Positions 8,528 to 19,437 of a DNA stretch of 64,000 nucleotides are shown in pieces. The notes beneath the pieces were generated by a model. That model searched no databases, was not told the DNA's origin, and saw only the letters and a list, made by a program, of their open reading frames with translations. This DNA comes from Paraburkholderia phenoliruptrix (lineage in GTDB: Bacteria > Pseudomonadota > Gammaproteobacteria > Burkholderiales > Burkholderiaceae): positions 62,001 through 126,000 of the forward strand of contig NZ_CADIKB010000007.1 in NCBI RefSeq assembly GCF_902859825.1, written 5' to 3'. A program made the translations under genes and the position numbers. Position 1 is the first letter of the stretch. Each line of letters opens with the position of its first letter.

Positions 8528-9580
8528 ATGATTCATCAACCGTCCGTCGCATCCAATCCCGCCGAGCAGGCCATCGCCGCCCGCATCGAGACAGCCATGC
8601 CTACGCTCACGCCCATTCATCGGCGCATGGGCGAGTACGTGCTGGCCAATCTGTTTCGCGCGGCCACCATGCGGATCGACGAGCTGGCGAGCGTGGTCGG
8701 CGCTTCCGTGGCGACGGCGAATCGCTTTGCGCGCGCGCTCGGTTTCGACGGCTATCCGCAGTTCCGTGAGGCGCTCGTGCGCGGCTTCGAGGCGACGCTC
8801 GCGCCGGTGGAACGGCTGCGCAGCGCGCAGGAATCGCTCGCCGACGGCGACGACGTGGTCGACGCGTCGCTCGAACAGGCGGCCAACAATCTGCACCTGA
8901 CGCGCACCGCGATCGACAGTGCCGCCGCCGAAGCCGCGGTCGAGGCGATCCTCGCCGCGCGCCGCGTGTTCGTGCTCGGCGCCGGCACGAGCGCCTTTCT
9001 CGCCGGGCTGATGGAGCACGGGCTGATGGCGTATCACGACAATGTGCAGTCGCTGGCATTCATCGGAGGGCCGTCGCATGCCGCGCGGCGTCTGTTCAAT
9101 TGCGGCGAGGGCGACCTCGTGATCGGCATTGCGTTTCCGCGTTATGTCGACGACACCATCGAACTGGCGCGCCGTGCGGCCACGCGCGGCGCACGCGTGC
9201 TGGCGCTGACCGACGGTCCGCGCTCGCCGCTCGCGCAATTCGCCGATCTGTCGTTGTACGTGCGCTCGGAACGCCGGCTTGCGGCCAACGCGGACGCGGC
9301 TGTCCTTGCCGTGATCGAAGCGCTGTGCGACGCCGTCGCATATCGCGCGAAACGTTCGGTGAAGGCCGCCGCGGAAGTCACCGAATTCGTCTTGCCGTGG
9401 CTCACCGATCCACTTTCCGCGGTCCCGAACGCGGCAGCGAAAACGTCAACAAGAACGTCAACAACGAAAGCGCCGACCGCTACGCCAACGCAGGCGCCAG
9501 GCCAAGCCGCGCGCGAACCGGCGCGTACCGCAGTTGCAAAACCCGGTGCAACGCAAGCCAAACCCAAACTCAGACGATGA
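8528..9580 (+). CDS. MurR/RpiR family transcriptional regulator
   Basis: This 350-residue protein is built from an N-terminal helix-turn-helix (about residues 25-80, including [15 protein letters not shown]) and a SIS sugar-phosphate isomerase-type domain (about residues 125-265, including [13 protein letters not shown]) that should sense a ligand. The C-terminal 55 residues are a low-complexity Ala/Thr/Pro-rich tail not seen in typical RpiR proteins. Its stop overlaps the isoaspartyl peptidase start by four bases, so it heads and probably controls the operon. RpiR proteins usually bind phosphosugars or cell-wall sugars; the ligand here is unknown. Confidence 0.88.
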   Translation: MIHQPSVASNPAEQAIAARIETAMPTLTPIHRRMGEYVLANLFRAATMRIDELASVVGASVATANRFARALGFDGYPQFREALVRGFEATLAPVERLRSAQESLADGDDVVDASLEQAANNLHLTRTAIDSAAAEAAVEAILAARRVFVLGAGTSAFLAGLMEHGLMAYHDNVQSLAFIGGPSHAARRLFNCGEGDLVIGIAFPRYVDDTIELARRAATRGARVLALTDGPRSPLAQFADLSLYVRSERRLAANADAAVLAVIEALCDAVAYRAKRSVKAAAEVTEFVLPWLTDPLSAVPNAAAKTSTRTSTTKAPTATPTQAPGQAAREPARTAVAKPGATQAKPKLRR

Positions 9581-10572
9581 ACACCAACGCAGTCATTGCC
9601 ATTCATGGCGGGGCGGGCACGATTGTGCGCGCGTCCCTCACCGCCAATGCCGAAGCCGAATATCACGCCGCGCTGCACGCGGTGCTCGCCGCCGGCCAAC
9701 GCGTGCTCGCCGACGGCGGCAGCGCCCTCGACGCCGTCAGCGAAGCGGTGCGCCTGCTCGAAGACTGTCCGCTCTTCAACGCGGGGCGAGGCGCGGTGTA
9801 CACGGCGGCGGGCACGCACGAGCTCGACGCGGCGATCATGGACGGCAGCACGCTCGAAGCCGGTGCGATCTGCTGCGTGAAGCGCGTGCGCAACCCGATC
9901 CTCGCGGCGCGCAGCGTGCTTGAGCACAGCGAGCATGTGCTGTTCACCGGCGAAGGCGCCGAAAGTTTCGCCGCGGCGCAGGGGCTCGAATTCGTCGAGC
10001 CCGACTATTTCGACACCGAGGCCCGTCATCGCCAATGGCTGCTCGCGCGCGATCAGCAACGCGCGATGCTCGATCACGACGGCGCGAGCTTTGCTTTTTC
10101 GTCGTCTGCCACCGGTGGCGACGATCCCACGTCGCACGAGCCGCTCGATCCGAACCGCAAGTTCGGCACGGTGGGCGCGGTCGCGCTCGACGCGCACGGC
10201 CACGTGGCCGCGGCGACATCCACTGGCGGCATCACGAACAAGCAGGCGGGGCGCGTGGGCGACACGCCGCTGATCGGCGCGGGCTGCTATGCGGACGACG
10301 CGACGTGCGCCGTGTCCACGACCGGCTCCGGCGAAATGTTCATGCGCATGGTCGCTGCCTACGACGTCGCGGCGCAAATGGCCTACCGCAACGTGTGCTT
10401 GCAGGACGCCGCGCACGACGTGGTCATGAACCGCCTGCCGAAGATCGACGGACGCGGCGGCCTGATCGCCGTCGACGCGCGCGGCAACATCGCGCTGCCG
10501 TTCAATACCGAGGGCATGTATCGCGGTTTCGCGCGGGTCGGCGAAACACCGGTCACGGCCATCTACCGTTAG
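9577..10572 (+). CDS. iaaA: Isoaspartyl peptidase/L-asparaginase (Ntn hydrolase)
   Basis: The 331-residue precursor belongs to the plant-type asparaginase family, which splits beta-aspartyl dipeptides. The precursor should cleave itself before Thr198 in [10 protein letters not shown] to expose the nucleophile. The ATG overlaps the regulator's stop (ATGA), hence the start; a much longer open frame upstream is a shadow of the regulator. In E. coli the same gene precedes gsiABCD, and the same order is kept here, linking isoaspartyl dipeptide cleavage to peptide or glutathione import. Confidence 0.92.
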   Translation: MNTNAVIAIHGGAGTIVRASLTANAEAEYHAALHAVLAAGQRVLADGGSALDAVSEAVRLLEDCPLFNAGRGAVYTAAGTHELDAAIMDGSTLEAGAICCVKRVRNPILAARSVLEHSEHVLFTGEGAESFAAAQGLEFVEPDYFDTEARHRQWLLARDQQRAMLDHDGASFAFSSSATGGDDPTSHEPLDPNRKFGTVGAVALDAHGHVAAATSTGGITNKQAGRVGDTPLIGAGCYADDATCAVSTTGSGEMFMRMVAAYDVAAQMAYRNVCLQDAAHDVVMNRLPKIDGRGGLIAVDARGNIALPFNTEGMYRGFARVGETPVTAIYR

Positions 10573-10630
10573 TTCGTTACCCTGAATATTGCCGAAGCGC
10601 GCCAGCGCGTTCGAATCCAAAGGAACCACC

Positions 10631-12553
10631 GTGCCGACTTCATCGCACATCGCCAGCCCGCTTATCGACACCTTGCCGCCGCAGCGCGTGCTGGCGGTCG
10701 ACAACCTGTCGGTTGCATTTCGCAGCGGCGAGACGACTTTCAACGCGGTGCGCAATTTGTCGTTCACGGTTGAGCGCGGGGAAACGCTCGCGATTGTCGG
10801 CGAATCGGGCTCGGGCAAATCGGTGACATCGCTCGCGTTGATGCGGCTGATCGAGCAGGGCGGTGGGCGCCTTGCCGGCGGCAGCATCGTGTTCCGGCGC
10901 CGCGACGGCGGCGTGCTCGACCTCGCGAAGGCGTCGTCCGGCACGATGCGCTCGATTCGCGGCGCCGACATCGCGATGATTTTCCAGGAGCCGATGACCT
11001 CGCTCAACCCGGTCTTCACGGTGGGCGATCAGATCAGCGAGGCCATTTCGCTGCATCAGGGCAAGAGCCGCTCCGCGGCTTTCGCGGAAACGCTGCGGCT
11101 GCTGGAACTCGTGCGTATTCCCGAGGCGCGGCGCGTGGCGGCGCGTTTTCCGCATCAACTGTCGGGCGGCATGCGCCAGCGTGTGATGATCGCGATGGCG
11201 CTCTCATGCAAACCCGCGCTCCTGATCGCCGACGAACCCACCACCGCGCTCGACGTGACCATTCAGGCGCAGATCCTGCAACTGATTCGCGGCTTGCAGG
11301 ACGAGATGAACATGGGCGTGATTTTCATCACGCACGACATGGGCGTGGTCGCCGAAGTCGCGGACCGCGTGCTCGTCATGTATCGAGGCGAAAAGGTCGA
11401 GGAGGGCGCGTCCGACGCGCTTTTCGCCGCGCCGTCGCATGCCTATACGAAGGCGCTGCTCGCCGCCGTGCCGCGTCTGGGCGCCATGGAGGGCACCGAC
11501 CAACCCGCGAAGTTTCCGATCCTGACGCTCGAGCAGGCGAGCGCGAGCGGCGCCGACGAGCCGGTGCGCCCCGCGGCGTCCGTCGCGAAAGAAGCGCAGC
11601 CGCGCGTCGACGAAAGCACCCCGCCTATTCTGCGCGTGCGCGATCTCGTTACGCGCTTTCCAGTGAGAAGCGGGCTCTTCGGCCGGCTGACGGGCCGCGT
11701 GCATGCGGTCGAAAAAGTCAGTTTCGACTTGCGGCCGGGCGAGACGCTCGCGCTTGTCGGCGAATCGGGCTGCGGCAAGTCGACCACGGGCCGCTCGCTG
11801 TTGCGGCTCGTGGAGAGCCAGAGCGGATCGATCGAATTCAACGGCAAGGAAATCAGTTCGCTGACGGGCGCCGCCTTGCAGTCGCTGCGCCGCGATATCC
11901 AGTTCATTTTTCAGGACCCCTTTGCATCGCTCAATCCGCGGCTGACGGTCGGCTTTTCCATCATGGAGCCGCTCCTCGTGCACCGCGTCGCACAAGGCGC
12001 CGAGGCGCAGGCACGCGTCGCGTGGCTGCTGGACAAAGTCGGCTTGCCGCCGGACGCGGCGCGCCGCTATCCGCATGAATTTTCCGGCGGTCAGCGGCAG
12101 CGCATTGCGATTGCGCGCGCGCTCGCATTGAATCCGAAAGTCGTGATCGCCGACGAATCCGTTTCCGCGCTCGATGTCTCCGTGCAGGCGCAAATCGTCA
12201 ATCTGATGCTCGATTTGCAGCGCGAGCTGGGCGTTGCGTACCTGTTCATCTCGCACGACATGGCGGTGGTCGAGCGCGTGAGTCACCGCGTCGCGGTGAT
12301 GTACCTCGGCCAGATCGTCGAAATCGGTCCGCGCCGCGCGGTGTTCGAAGCGCCGCAGCATCCGTACACGAGAAAGCTGATGGGCGCGGTGCCCGTGGCC
12401 GACCCGGCGCGGCGTCACGCGAAACGCATGCTCGCCGCCGATGAAATCCCAAGCCCCATCCGCGCATTGGACGATGAACCCGCCGTGGCGCCGCTCGTCG
12501 CTGTGGGATCGGATCACTTCGTCGCCCAGCACAGCGTGGGCGGTGCTTATTGA
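10631..12553 (+). CDS. gsiA: Glutathione/peptide ABC importer, double ATP-binding protein GsiA
   Basis: This protein of about 640 residues fuses two oligopeptide-type ABC ATPase domains. The first has GESGSGKS and LSGGMRQRV with Walker [11 protein letters not shown]; the second has GESGCGKS and FSGGQRQRI with [10 protein letters not shown]. Each domain ends in a DppD/DppF-type C-terminal extension. A GTG start at 10631 is preferred because AAAGGAACC precedes it; a TTG 14 codons earlier has no ribosome site. It energises the GsiC/GsiD permease. Glutathione is inferred from gene order; other short peptides are possible. Confidence 0.88.
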   Translation: MPTSSHIASPLIDTLPPQRVLAVDNLSVAFRSGETTFNAVRNLSFTVERGETLAIVGESGSGKSVTSLALMRLIEQGGGRLAGGSIVFRRRDGGVLDLAKASSGTMRSIRGADIAMIFQEPMTSLNPVFTVGDQISEAISLHQGKSRSAAFAETLRLLELVRIPEARRVAARFPHQLSGGMRQRVMIAMALSCKPALLIADEPTTALDVTIQAQILQLIRGLQDEMNMGVIFITHDMGVVAEVADRVLVMYRGEKVEEGASDALFAAPSHAYTKALLAAVPRLGAMEGTDQPAKFPILTLEQASASGADEPVRPAASVAKEAQPRVDESTPPILRVRDLVTRFPVRSGLFGRLTGRVHAVEKVSFDLRPGETLALVGESGCGKSTTGRSLLRLVESQSGSIEFNGKEISSLTGAALQSLRRDIQFIFQDPFASLNPRLTVGFSIMEPLLVHRVAQGAEAQARVAWLLDKVGLPPDAARRYPHEFSGGQRQRIAIARALALNPKVVIADESVSALDVSVQAQIVNLMLDLQRELGVAYLFISHDMAVVERVSHRVAVMYLGQIVEIGPRRAVFEAPQHPYTRKLMGAVPVADPARRHAKRMLAADEIPSPIRALDDEPAVAPLVAVGSDHFVAQHSVGGAY

Positions 12554-12618
12554 TGTCGCATGGCCGATCCTCACAAGAGCAATCTAACCCGTTTCACCTT
12601 GCAGCCTGGAGTCAACTC

Positions 12619-14181
12619 ATGAACCTGCTCGTCCCGTCTTCCCCGTTTCGTTTGCGCGCGCTGCTCGGCGGCGGCGCAGTGGTGTTCGCGATGCTCGCGG
12701 GCAACGTGGCGCACGCCGAAAGCACCGCGGTGATGGCCGTCGCCTCGACCTTCACGACGCTCGATCCGTACGACGCCAACGACACGCTCTCGCAAGCGGT
12801 CGCGAAGTCGTTCTATCAAGGGCTCTTCGGCTTCGACAAGGACATGAAGCTCGTCAACGTGCTCGCCGACAGCTATGAGGCGAGCCCTGACGCGCGCGTC
12901 TATACGTTCAAGCTGCGTCACGGCGTGAAGTTCCAGGACGGCACGGACTTCAACGCGGCGGCAGTGAAGGCAAACTTCGACCGTGTGACGGACCCGGCGA
13001 ACAAGCTGAAGCGCTACAACATGTTCAACCGTATCGAGAAGATCGAGGTGGTCGACCCGTACACGGTGAAGATCACGCTGAAGGCGCCGTTCTCGGCGTT
13101 CGTCAACGTGCTCGCGCATCCGTCGGCGGTCATGATCTCGCCTGACGCGCTGAAGAAATACGGCAAGGACATCGCGTTTCATCCGGTCGGCACAGGCCCG
13201 TTCGAATTCGTGAAGTGGGATCCGGCAGGCGATCTGACGGTGAAGAAGTTCGCCGGCTACTGGAAGAAGGGCTATCCGAAGATCGACGCAATCGACTGGA
13301 AGCCGGTGGTCGACAACAACACGCGCGCCGCGCTGATGCGCACGGGCGAAGCGGATTTCGCCTTCCAGGTGCCGTTCGAACAGGCCGCGCAATTGCAGTC
13401 GAGCCCGAAGGTCGATCTGATCGCGTCGCCGTCCATCATTCAGCGCTATATCAGCCTGAACATGAATCAGAAGCCGTTCGACAATCCGAAGGTGCGTGAG
13501 GCGCTCAACTACGCGGTTAACAAGGAGGCGCTGACGAAGGTCGTGTTTGGCGGCTATGCCACGCCCGCTGACGGCGTGGTGCCGCAAGGCGTCGATTACG
13601 CGGTGAAGCTCGGCCCTTGGCCGTACGATCCGGCCAAGGCGCGCGCATTGCTGAAGGAAGCCGGTTATCCGAACGGCTTCGAAACGACGCTCTGGTCCGC
13701 GTACAACTACTCGACCGCGCAGAAAGTCATTCAGTTCGTGCAGCAGCAACTGGCGCAAGTCGGCGTCAAGGCCCAGGTCGAAGCGCTCGAGGCAGGCCAG
13801 CGCGTCGCGAAGGTGGAAAGCGCGCAGGACGCGGCCAGCGCGCCGGTGCGCATGTACTACGCGGGTTGGTCGTCGTCGACGGGCGAGGCCGATTGGGCGA
13901 TCACGCCGCTCCTTGCTTCGGTGTCCTTCCCGCCGAAGATGGTCAATACGGCTTACTACAAGAACGATACCGTCGACGGCGATCTGAAGCAGGCGCTCGA
14001 AACCACTGACCGCGCGAAGAAGAACGAGCTGTACACGGATGCGCAAAAGCGCATCTGGGCCGACGCGCCGTGGATTTTCCTCGTCAAGGAAAAGGTCGTG
14101 TATGCGCGCAGCAAGCGTCTGTCGGGTGCTTATGTCGCGCCGGATGGTTCGTTCAACTTCGACGAAATCGCGATCAAGTAA
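12619..14181 (+). CDS. gsiB: Periplasmic glutathione/peptide-binding protein GsiB
   Basis: The 520-residue product is a family 5 extracellular solute-binding protein that delivers substrate to the GsiCD permease. It starts with an export signal ending near AHA, about residue 34. The block NLSFTV does not occur here; instead the family hallmarks [15 protein letters not shown]-like and [14 protein letters not shown] are seen. The start at 12619 is supported by TGGAG just upstream; earlier ATG/TTG codons overlap gsiA and would add 23 residues before the signal. It is followed by a long hairpin and then gsiC. Confidence 0.88.
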   Translation: MNLLVPSSPFRLRALLGGGAVVFAMLAGNVAHAESTAVMAVASTFTTLDPYDANDTLSQAVAKSFYQGLFGFDKDMKLVNVLADSYEASPDARVYTFKLRHGVKFQDGTDFNAAAVKANFDRVTDPANKLKRYNMFNRIEKIEVVDPYTVKITLKAPFSAFVNVLAHPSAVMISPDALKKYGKDIAFHPVGTGPFEFVKWDPAGDLTVKKFAGYWKKGYPKIDAIDWKPVVDNNTRAALMRTGEADFAFQVPFEQAAQLQSSPKVDLIASPSIIQRYISLNMNQKPFDNPKVREALNYAVNKEALTKVVFGGYATPADGVVPQGVDYAVKLGPWPYDPAKARALLKEAGYPNGFETTLWSAYNYSTAQKVIQFVQQQLAQVGVKAQVEALEAGQRVAKVESAQDAASAPVRMYYAGWSSSTGEADWAITPLLASVSFPPKMVNTAYYKNDTVDGDLKQALETTDRAKKNELYTDAQKRIWADAPWIFLVKEKVVYARSKRLSGAYVAPDGSFNFDEIAIK

Positions 14182-14193
14182 CCGGCCTCGCGT

Positions 14194-14224
14194 GCGGCGC
14201 GCCTGCCACAAGCGGGCGCGCCGC
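14194..14224 (+). other. Stable GC hairpin after gsiB
   Basis: A 13-pair stem (14194-14206 with 14212-14224, one G-T pair) with loop CACAA lies in the 110-base gap between gsiB and gsiC. No T-run follows, so it is not a standard terminator. Its place after a binding-protein gene matches hairpins known to protect such messages from 3' decay and raise binding-protein yield. Confidence 0.6.
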
Positions 14225-14291
14225 GCCGTGCGCCTGCCTCATGGCGGTACATGACATTTCGTTGCCCGCATCCTTGCCGGATTGAGCTTCA

Positions 14292-15212
14292 ATGCTGAAC
14301 TTCCTCGTCAAACGTCTCTTTGGCCTGCTGCCGACGCTCTTCATCGTCGCGGTGCTGGTCTTTCTGTTCGTGCATCTGTTGCCCGGCGACCCGGCACGGC
14401 TCGCCGCCGGTCCGGATGCCGACGAAGCGACCGTGGCTCTCGTGCGCGCCGATCTCGGCCTCGACAAGCCGATGCCGCAGCAGTTTGCCCACTTCTTCGT
14501 GAAGATCGCGCACGGCGATTTCGGCACCTCGACGCGCAGCAAGCGGCCGGTGAGTCAGGAGATCGGCGAACGCTTCATGCCGACGCTGCTGCTCACGCTC
14601 GCGAGCATGGTGTGGGCGGTCGTGCTCGGCATGGGTATCGGCATTATTTCGGCGGTATGGCGTAACCGCTGGCCGGACCGGCTCGGCATGACGCTCGCCG
14701 TGTCCGGCATTTCGTTTCCCGCCTTTGCGCTCGGCATGCTGCTGATGGAGATCTTCTCAGTGAAGCTCGGCTGGCTGCCGATCGTCGGCGATGGTTCATG
14801 GCAGAGCTACATTCTTCCTTCGCTCACGCTCGGCGCGGCTGTCGCGGCCGTGATGGCGCGCTTCACGCGCGCCTCGTTCGTCGAAGTGATGAACGAAGAC
14901 TTCGTGCGCACCGCGCGCGCGAAGGGCGTGCCCGAGCCGCTCGTGATCGTCAAACACTGCCTGCGCAACGCGATGATTCCCGTCGTCACGATGATGGGTT
15001 TGCAGTTCGGCTTCCTGCTCGGCGGCTCGATCGTGGTCGAGGTCGTGTTCAACTGGCCGGGGCTCGGGCGCCTGCTGGTGGATGCCGTGTCGATGCGCGA
15101 CTATCCGGTGATCCAGGCCGAGGTGCTGCTGTTCTCGCTCGAATTCATCATCATCAACCTGATCGTGGACGTGCTGTACGCCGTGATCAATCCGACTATC
15201 CGTTTCAAGTGA
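14292..15212 (+). CDS. gsiC: Glutathione/peptide ABC importer permease GsiC
   Basis: This 306-residue inner-membrane permease is of the DppB/OppB type, with about six membrane helices. An N-terminal helix ([19 protein letters not shown]) is followed by a long periplasmic loop. The ATPase-contact motif [15 protein letters not shown] lies near residue 200. It forms the channel with GsiD, whose start is seven bases after this stop. Length and motif order match the family. Confidence 0.92.
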   Translation: MLNFLVKRLFGLLPTLFIVAVLVFLFVHLLPGDPARLAAGPDADEATVALVRADLGLDKPMPQQFAHFFVKIAHGDFGTSTRSKRPVSQEIGERFMPTLLLTLASMVWAVVLGMGIGIISAVWRNRWPDRLGMTLAVSGISFPAFALGMLLMEIFSVKLGWLPIVGDGSWQSYILPSLTLGAAVAAVMARFTRASFVEVMNEDFVRTARAKGVPEPLVIVKHCLRNAMIPVVTMMGLQFGFLLGGSIVVEVVFNWPGLGRLLVDAVSMRDYPVIQAEVLLFSLEFIIINLIVDVLYAVINPTIRFK

Positions 15213-15219
15213 GGTCCGC

Positions 15220-16125
15220 ATGAGCACGACAGCTACCGGGCCGGATGCAGCCCAGACCGCCCGCGCCGAGCGCGCGATCCGCACGCCGTGGAGCGAGTTC
15301 TGGCGCAAGTTTCGCAAGCAGCATGTAGCGCTCGCCGCCGGCATCTTTGTGTTGCTGCTGATCGTGGTGGCGATTGCCGCGCCGCATATCGTGCCCTACG
15401 ATCCGGAAAATTTCTTCGACTACGACGCATTGAACGCGGGGCCTTCCGCCGCACACTGGTTCGGCGTCGATTCGCTGGGCCGCGATATTTTCAGCCGCAT
15501 ACTCGCCGGCTCGCGCATTTCGCTCGAGGCGGGCTTTCTTTCCGTCGCGATAGGCGCGGTGATCGGCACGTTCTTCGGCTTGCTCGCCGGCTATTACGAA
15601 GGCTGGTGGGATCGCATCACGATGCGCGTGGCCGACGTGCTGTTCGCTTTTCCGGGCATTCTGCTCGCCATCGGCGTGGTCGCGATTCTCGGCAACGGCA
15701 TGATCAATGTGATCTGCGCGGTAGCGATCTTCAGCATTCCTGCGTTTGCACGGCTCGTGCGCGGCAATACGCTGATGCTCAAGCAACTCACGTATATCGA
15801 GGCGGCACGCAGTATCGGCGCGTCGGATTGGACGATCATCGTGCGTCATATTCTGCCGGGCACGATCTCGTCGGTCGTCGTGTACTTCACGATGCGGATC
15901 GGCACGTCGATCATCACTGCGGCGAGCCTGTCGTTTCTCGGCCTCGGCGCGCAGCCGCCCACGCCCGAGTGGGGCGCGATGCTCAACGAAGCGCGCGCGG
16001 ACATGGTGACCGCGCCGCATATCGCGCTGTTTCCGAGTCTCGCGATTTTCCTCACGGTGCTCGCATTCAATCTGCTCGGCGACGGTTTGCGCGACGCGCT
16101 CGATCCGAAGCTCGACCGTCCATGA
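15220..16125 (+). CDS. gsiD: Glutathione/peptide ABC importer permease GsiD
   Basis: This 301-residue DppC/OppC-type permease is the partner of GsiC. It has a hydrophilic N-terminus, a first helix near residues 40-60, the [15 protein letters not shown] motif in the periplasmic loop and the contact segment [13 protein letters not shown]. Its stop overlaps the start of the P1 peptidase gene by four bases (ATGA), which ties peptide import to the two downstream peptidases. In E. coli gsiD is the last gene; the extension here is different. Confidence 0.92.
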   Translation: MSTTATGPDAAQTARAERAIRTPWSEFWRKFRKQHVALAAGIFVLLLIVVAIAAPHIVPYDPENFFDYDALNAGPSAAHWFGVDSLGRDIFSRILAGSRISLEAGFLSVAIGAVIGTFFGLLAGYYEGWWDRITMRVADVLFAFPGILLAIGVVAILGNGMINVICAVAIFSIPAFARLVRGNTLMLKQLTYIEAARSIGASDWTIIVRHILPGTISSVVVYFTMRIGTSIITAASLSFLGLGAQPPTPEWGAMLNEARADMVTAPHIALFPSLAIFLTVLAFNLLGDGLRDALDPKLDRP

Positions 16126-17243
16126 GTTCGATAGAGGCGTACGATTCGCGTGGTTCGGCGAGCGCGCCGCATATCGGCGTATTGCCGAGCGGTCCGCTGA
16201 ATTCGATTGCCGACGTGGAGGGTGTGAGCGTCGGCCACTGCACCCTCGCCGAAGGCGCGATACAAACCGGCGTGAGCGTGATCCGTCCGCATCCGGGCGA
16301 TCCGTTTATCGATAAGGTGCCGGCGGCGGCGTCGGTGATCAACGGCTTTGGCAAGAGCGTCGGGCTCGTGCAGGTCGAGGAGCTCGGCACACTCGAAACG
16401 CCGATCGCGTTGACCAATACGTTCGGCGTGGCCGCGGTCGCGCAGGCGCAGATTCGCGCGGCCATACGCGCCGACTCGCGCATCGGGCGAGCGTGGCCAA
16501 CGGTCAATCCGCTGGTGTTCGAGTGCAACGACGGCTACCTCAACGACATTCAGGCGCTGGCAATCGGCGAACAGCACTTCAACGACGCCTACGCCGCGGC
16601 CAGCACGATGGTGGCAGGCGGCTCGGTCGGAGCAGGGCGCGGCATGTCGTGCTTCGATCTGAAAGGCGGCATCGGCAATGCGTCGCGCGTGGTGCGTGCT
16701 GCAGGGCACGATTACACGGTCGGCGCGCTGGTGCTCGCCAACTTCGGACGGTTGCCGATGCTGGTTATCGACGGCCATGCTGCTGGGCGCATGCTTGCCG
16801 AACGTGCGGCGAATGCGAAGGATGCAGCGGCTGCGAATTCGCACAGCGCGGCGCAAACCGCAAACCCCGAGCAAGGCTCGATGATCATGATCGTCGCGAC
16901 CGACGCCCCGCTCGACGCACGTCAGCTCAAGCGCCTTTCATTACGCGCGGCGGCGGGCCTCGCGCGGACCGGTTCCGTCTATGGCCACGGCAGCGGCGAC
17001 ATCGCGCTCGCGTTTTCCACGCCCTACACCGTGCCACATCTCGCGGAATACATCGAGCTGCCGCCGCTTCTCGCCGATCAGCACATGGACCCGCTCTTCC
17101 GTGCGTGCGCGGACAGCGTCGAACAGGCGATTCTCGACGCGTTGTGGAGCGCGCAATCCGTGACCGGCCGCGACGGCCACCGGCGTTTATCACTGCGCGA
17201 GAGCGTCCCCGACCTCGCGCAACTACTCAAGCACACTTCCTGA
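16122..17243 (+). CDS. P1 family peptidase, DmpA/BapA-like self-processing aminopeptidase
   Basis: This 373-residue member of the DmpA Ntn-fold family contains enzymes that remove D-, beta- or L-amino acids from peptide N-termini. The early block [15 protein letters not shown] and the glycine-rich [18 protein letters not shown] are family marks. The expected self-cleavage site is the Gly-Ser pair in [16 protein letters not shown], with Ser253 as new N-terminus and nucleophile. No signal peptide is seen, so it should act in the cytoplasm on imported peptides. It overlaps gsiD by four bases and the M55 peptidase by one base. Confidence 0.85.
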   Translation: MSSIEAYDSRGSASAPHIGVLPSGPLNSIADVEGVSVGHCTLAEGAIQTGVSVIRPHPGDPFIDKVPAAASVINGFGKSVGLVQVEELGTLETPIALTNTFGVAAVAQAQIRAAIRADSRIGRAWPTVNPLVFECNDGYLNDIQALAIGEQHFNDAYAAASTMVAGGSVGAGRGMSCFDLKGGIGNASRVVRAAGHDYTVGALVLANFGRLPMLVIDGHAAGRMLAERAANAKDAAAANSHSAAQTANPEQGSMIMIVATDAPLDARQLKRLSLRAAAGLARTGSVYGHGSGDIALAFSTPYTVPHLAEYIELPPLLADQHMDPLFRACADSVEQAILDALWSAQSVTGRDGHRRLSLRESVPDLAQLLKHTS

Positions 17244-18076
17244 TGAAAGTCCTTATTTCTGCCGACATCGAAGGCATAGCCGGCGTGTTTCACCCCGAGC
17301 AAACGCGTGCCGGCAACGGCGAATACGAAGCCGCGCGCCGCTGGATGACGCTCGAAGCGAACGCGGCAATCGAAGGGGCATTTGCGGGCGGCGCGACGCA
17401 CGTGTGGGTGAACGACTCGCACGGCGGCTTTCGCAATCTGCTGCCCGATCTGCTCGACGCGCGCGCCCAGGTGGTGCTCGGCAAACCGCGCACACTCGGC
17501 ATGATGGCCGGCCTCGAATACGGCGCGGCGCTCGTCTTCATGATCGGCTATCACGCGATGTCGCAAACGCGCGGCATTCTCGCGCATACCATCAACAGTT
17601 TCGCGTTCGCGCGGGTTTCGCTGAACGGCGTCGAGGTCGGCGAGGCGGGTCTGTATGGCGCACTGGCGGAAGAATATGGTGCACAGGTGGCGCTTTTCTC
17701 CGGCGACGACGTGTTCGCCGAGGAAACCGCGCCGCGTTTTCCGGGCGCCCGCTTTGTCGTCACGAAACACGCGACGGGCCACGCGAGCGGCGTCACGCAA
17801 TCGCTGGCGAGCGCCCGTGCGGCCATTCAGAGCGCGGCGCGCGAGGTGGTGCAGCAGCATCTCGCCGACGGTCGTGCGCCGCAGGCCACGCGCGTTGCTG
17901 CCCGGCCGGTGGCGTGCGAATTGCGCGTGCAGACGAGCGCGCTCGCCGATCTGTTCTGCCAATGGCCCACGCTCGCTCGCGTGGATGCGGTCACGCTGCG
18001 TTTCGACGCGCCGTCGGCGGAACATGCGGTGCGCATGCTGAACTGTTTGTCGGCGATGTCGTTCATGCTGCGGTAA
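17243..18076 (+). CDS. dppA: M55 family zinc D-aminopeptidase (DppA-like)
   Basis: The 277-residue protein matches the DppA/M55 family, decameric zinc enzymes that cut D-Ala-type dipeptides. The N-terminal SADIEGIAGV supplies Asp8 and Glu10 as metal ligands, and NDSHGG and GYHAM supply histidines. The ATG overlaps the upstream stop (TGATG). It is the last gene of the operon, with no clear T-run terminator after it. In Bacillus this gene sits with a dipeptide importer, which parallels its place after gsiABCD. Confidence 0.85.
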   Translation: MKVLISADIEGIAGVFHPEQTRAGNGEYEAARRWMTLEANAAIEGAFAGGATHVWVNDSHGGFRNLLPDLLDARAQVVLGKPRTLGMMAGLEYGAALVFMIGYHAMSQTRGILAHTINSFAFARVSLNGVEVGEAGLYGALAEEYGAQVALFSGDDVFAEETAPRFPGARFVVTKHATGHASGVTQSLASARAAIQSAAREVVQQHLADGRAPQATRVAARPVACELRVQTSALADLFCQWPTLARVDAVTLRFDAPSAEHAVRMLNCLSAMSFMLR

Positions 18077-18139
18077 GGGGCGGCCGCTAGCGGGTGGCGC
18101 GCCGCGCCGACGCCTGACTACGCCCGAAGGCATCGCGTT

Positions 18140-18164
18140 GTGCCGCCGGGCAGCGCGGCGGCAC
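18140..18164. other. GC-rich hairpin between convergent genes
   Basis: An 8-pair stem (18140-18147 with 18157-18164) lies between the ends of the D-aminopeptidase and the hydrolase. There is no T-run on either strand, so it may be a weak or factor-assisted end point for both transcripts. Confidence 0.35.
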
Positions 18165-18173
18165 GTCTCGGCG

Positions 18174-19223
18174 CTACTGCTGGCGGCTCAACTCGCGCGC
18201 CGCGCGGTCGATCACATCGGCAATCGCGCCTGCGTGCGAAACCGGCGCCAGATGGCTCGACGCCACCGGCACGATTCTGGCGCCCATCCGCTCGGCCATG
18301 AATCTTTCGACCTCCGGCGACACCGCGCGGTCTTTCGTCGTCAGCACGTACCAGGACGGCTTTTCTTTCCACGCGACCTGGCTGACCGTTTCGCCGAACG
18401 CGCTGGCGGCGATCGGCACCTGTGCGGCGGACAGCACGCGGGTCAGGTTCTCGGGGACGTCGGCGGCGAAATCGGCGTGATACTTGCCGCGGTCGAGCCA
18501 CAGAAAACCGCTCGCATCCTTGACGATGCCTTCGCCGGCCGGCATCGGCGCGGCGCGCTTCAATAGATCCATTGTCGACTCGTGCAGGTCCGGCGCGATG
18601 GCCGCGACGTACACGAGGCCGGCGACGTTCGGCGCATTCGCGCCCGCTTCGGTGATCACCACGCCGCCCCACGAGTGGCCGACGAGTATCGTCGGACCCT
18701 GCTGACGGGCGAGCACGCGTCGCGTCGCCGCGACATCGTCGGCAAGCGAGGTGAGCGGGTTTTGCACCGAACTCACGCGATAACCCTTCTGCTGCAATTT
18801 GGCGACGACGCCGTTCCAACTCGAGCCGTCGACAAACGCGCCGTGGACCAGCACGACGTCGCGCACGGGTCCGGTCATGGTCGTGGCGGCGGATTGGGCG
18901 GCGGCAGTTTTGGCGGACGGCGCGGCGGTAGATGCGGCGGCAGGCGCGGCAGCAGATGCAGCGCGGGTCGCCGAAGCCGCCGTGGGCATGGCGGCTGCGC
19001 TTGCCTCGGCGGCGGGGGCGTCGGCAGGGGCCCCGGGCCTCGCAGTGTCCGCGGGACCGGCGGCGTCGGGCGCGGCTTCGGGCGCGGGCGCGACGCCCGG
19101 CGCGACAGATGGCGCAGCCGGCGGCGACTGCGCCACACCCGGCGCGGGATTCTGCGCAAACGCGCCCGGGCCCGCGAAACAGAGACACAAGGCGGCGGCG
19201 CAAAGCAGGCGTTGTGGCGACAT
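18174..19223 (-). CDS. Exported alpha/beta hydrolase with long Ala/Pro-rich linker
   Basis: The 349-residue protein begins with a signal peptide (cleavage near Ala23, FAQ), then has about 90 residues dominated by Ala, Pro, Ser and Thr, then an alpha/beta hydrolase domain from about residue 118. That domain carries the LVHGAF oxyanion region and GHSWGG with the nucleophile serine; a late histidine in SHLAPVSH completes the triad. It resembles salicylate-esterase-like hydrolases, but the substrate is unknown. GGAG upstream supports the ATG at 19223; the longer frame above it is not credible. Confidence 0.8.
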   Translation of the reverse strand: MSPQRLLCAAALCLCFAGPGAFAQNPAPGVAQSPPAAPSVAPGVAPAPEAAPDAAGPADTARPGAPADAPAAEASAAAMPTAASATRAASAAAPAAASTAAPSAKTAAAQSAATTMTGPVRDVVLVHGAFVDGSSWNGVVAKLQQKGYRVSSVQNPLTSLADDVAATRRVLARQQGPTILVGHSWGGVVITEAGANAPNVAGLVYVAAIAPDLHESTMDLLKRAAPMPAGEGIVKDASGFLWLDRGKYHADFAADVPENLTRVLSAAQVPIAASAFGETVSQVAWKEKPSWYVLTTKDRAVSPEVERFMAERMGARIVPVASSHLAPVSHAGAIADVIDRAARELSRQQ

Positions 19224-19437
19224 GCTGAATCTCCGGAGGCGGAAAACCCGACTACGGCAACATACAGAAGCGGCGCGACAGTGACAACCTGTATCCGCGC
19301 GAGCCGGTGCGGCGCAGCGCGAAGCGCGGGTTGGTACCAGTATTTGGACAATATCGGCCGGGGTAGAATTTTCGGTTCTGCCGGGGCGGACCACAAGTCT
19401 GATCGGGCGATCGGAAATCCATACACTGGGGCGCACT

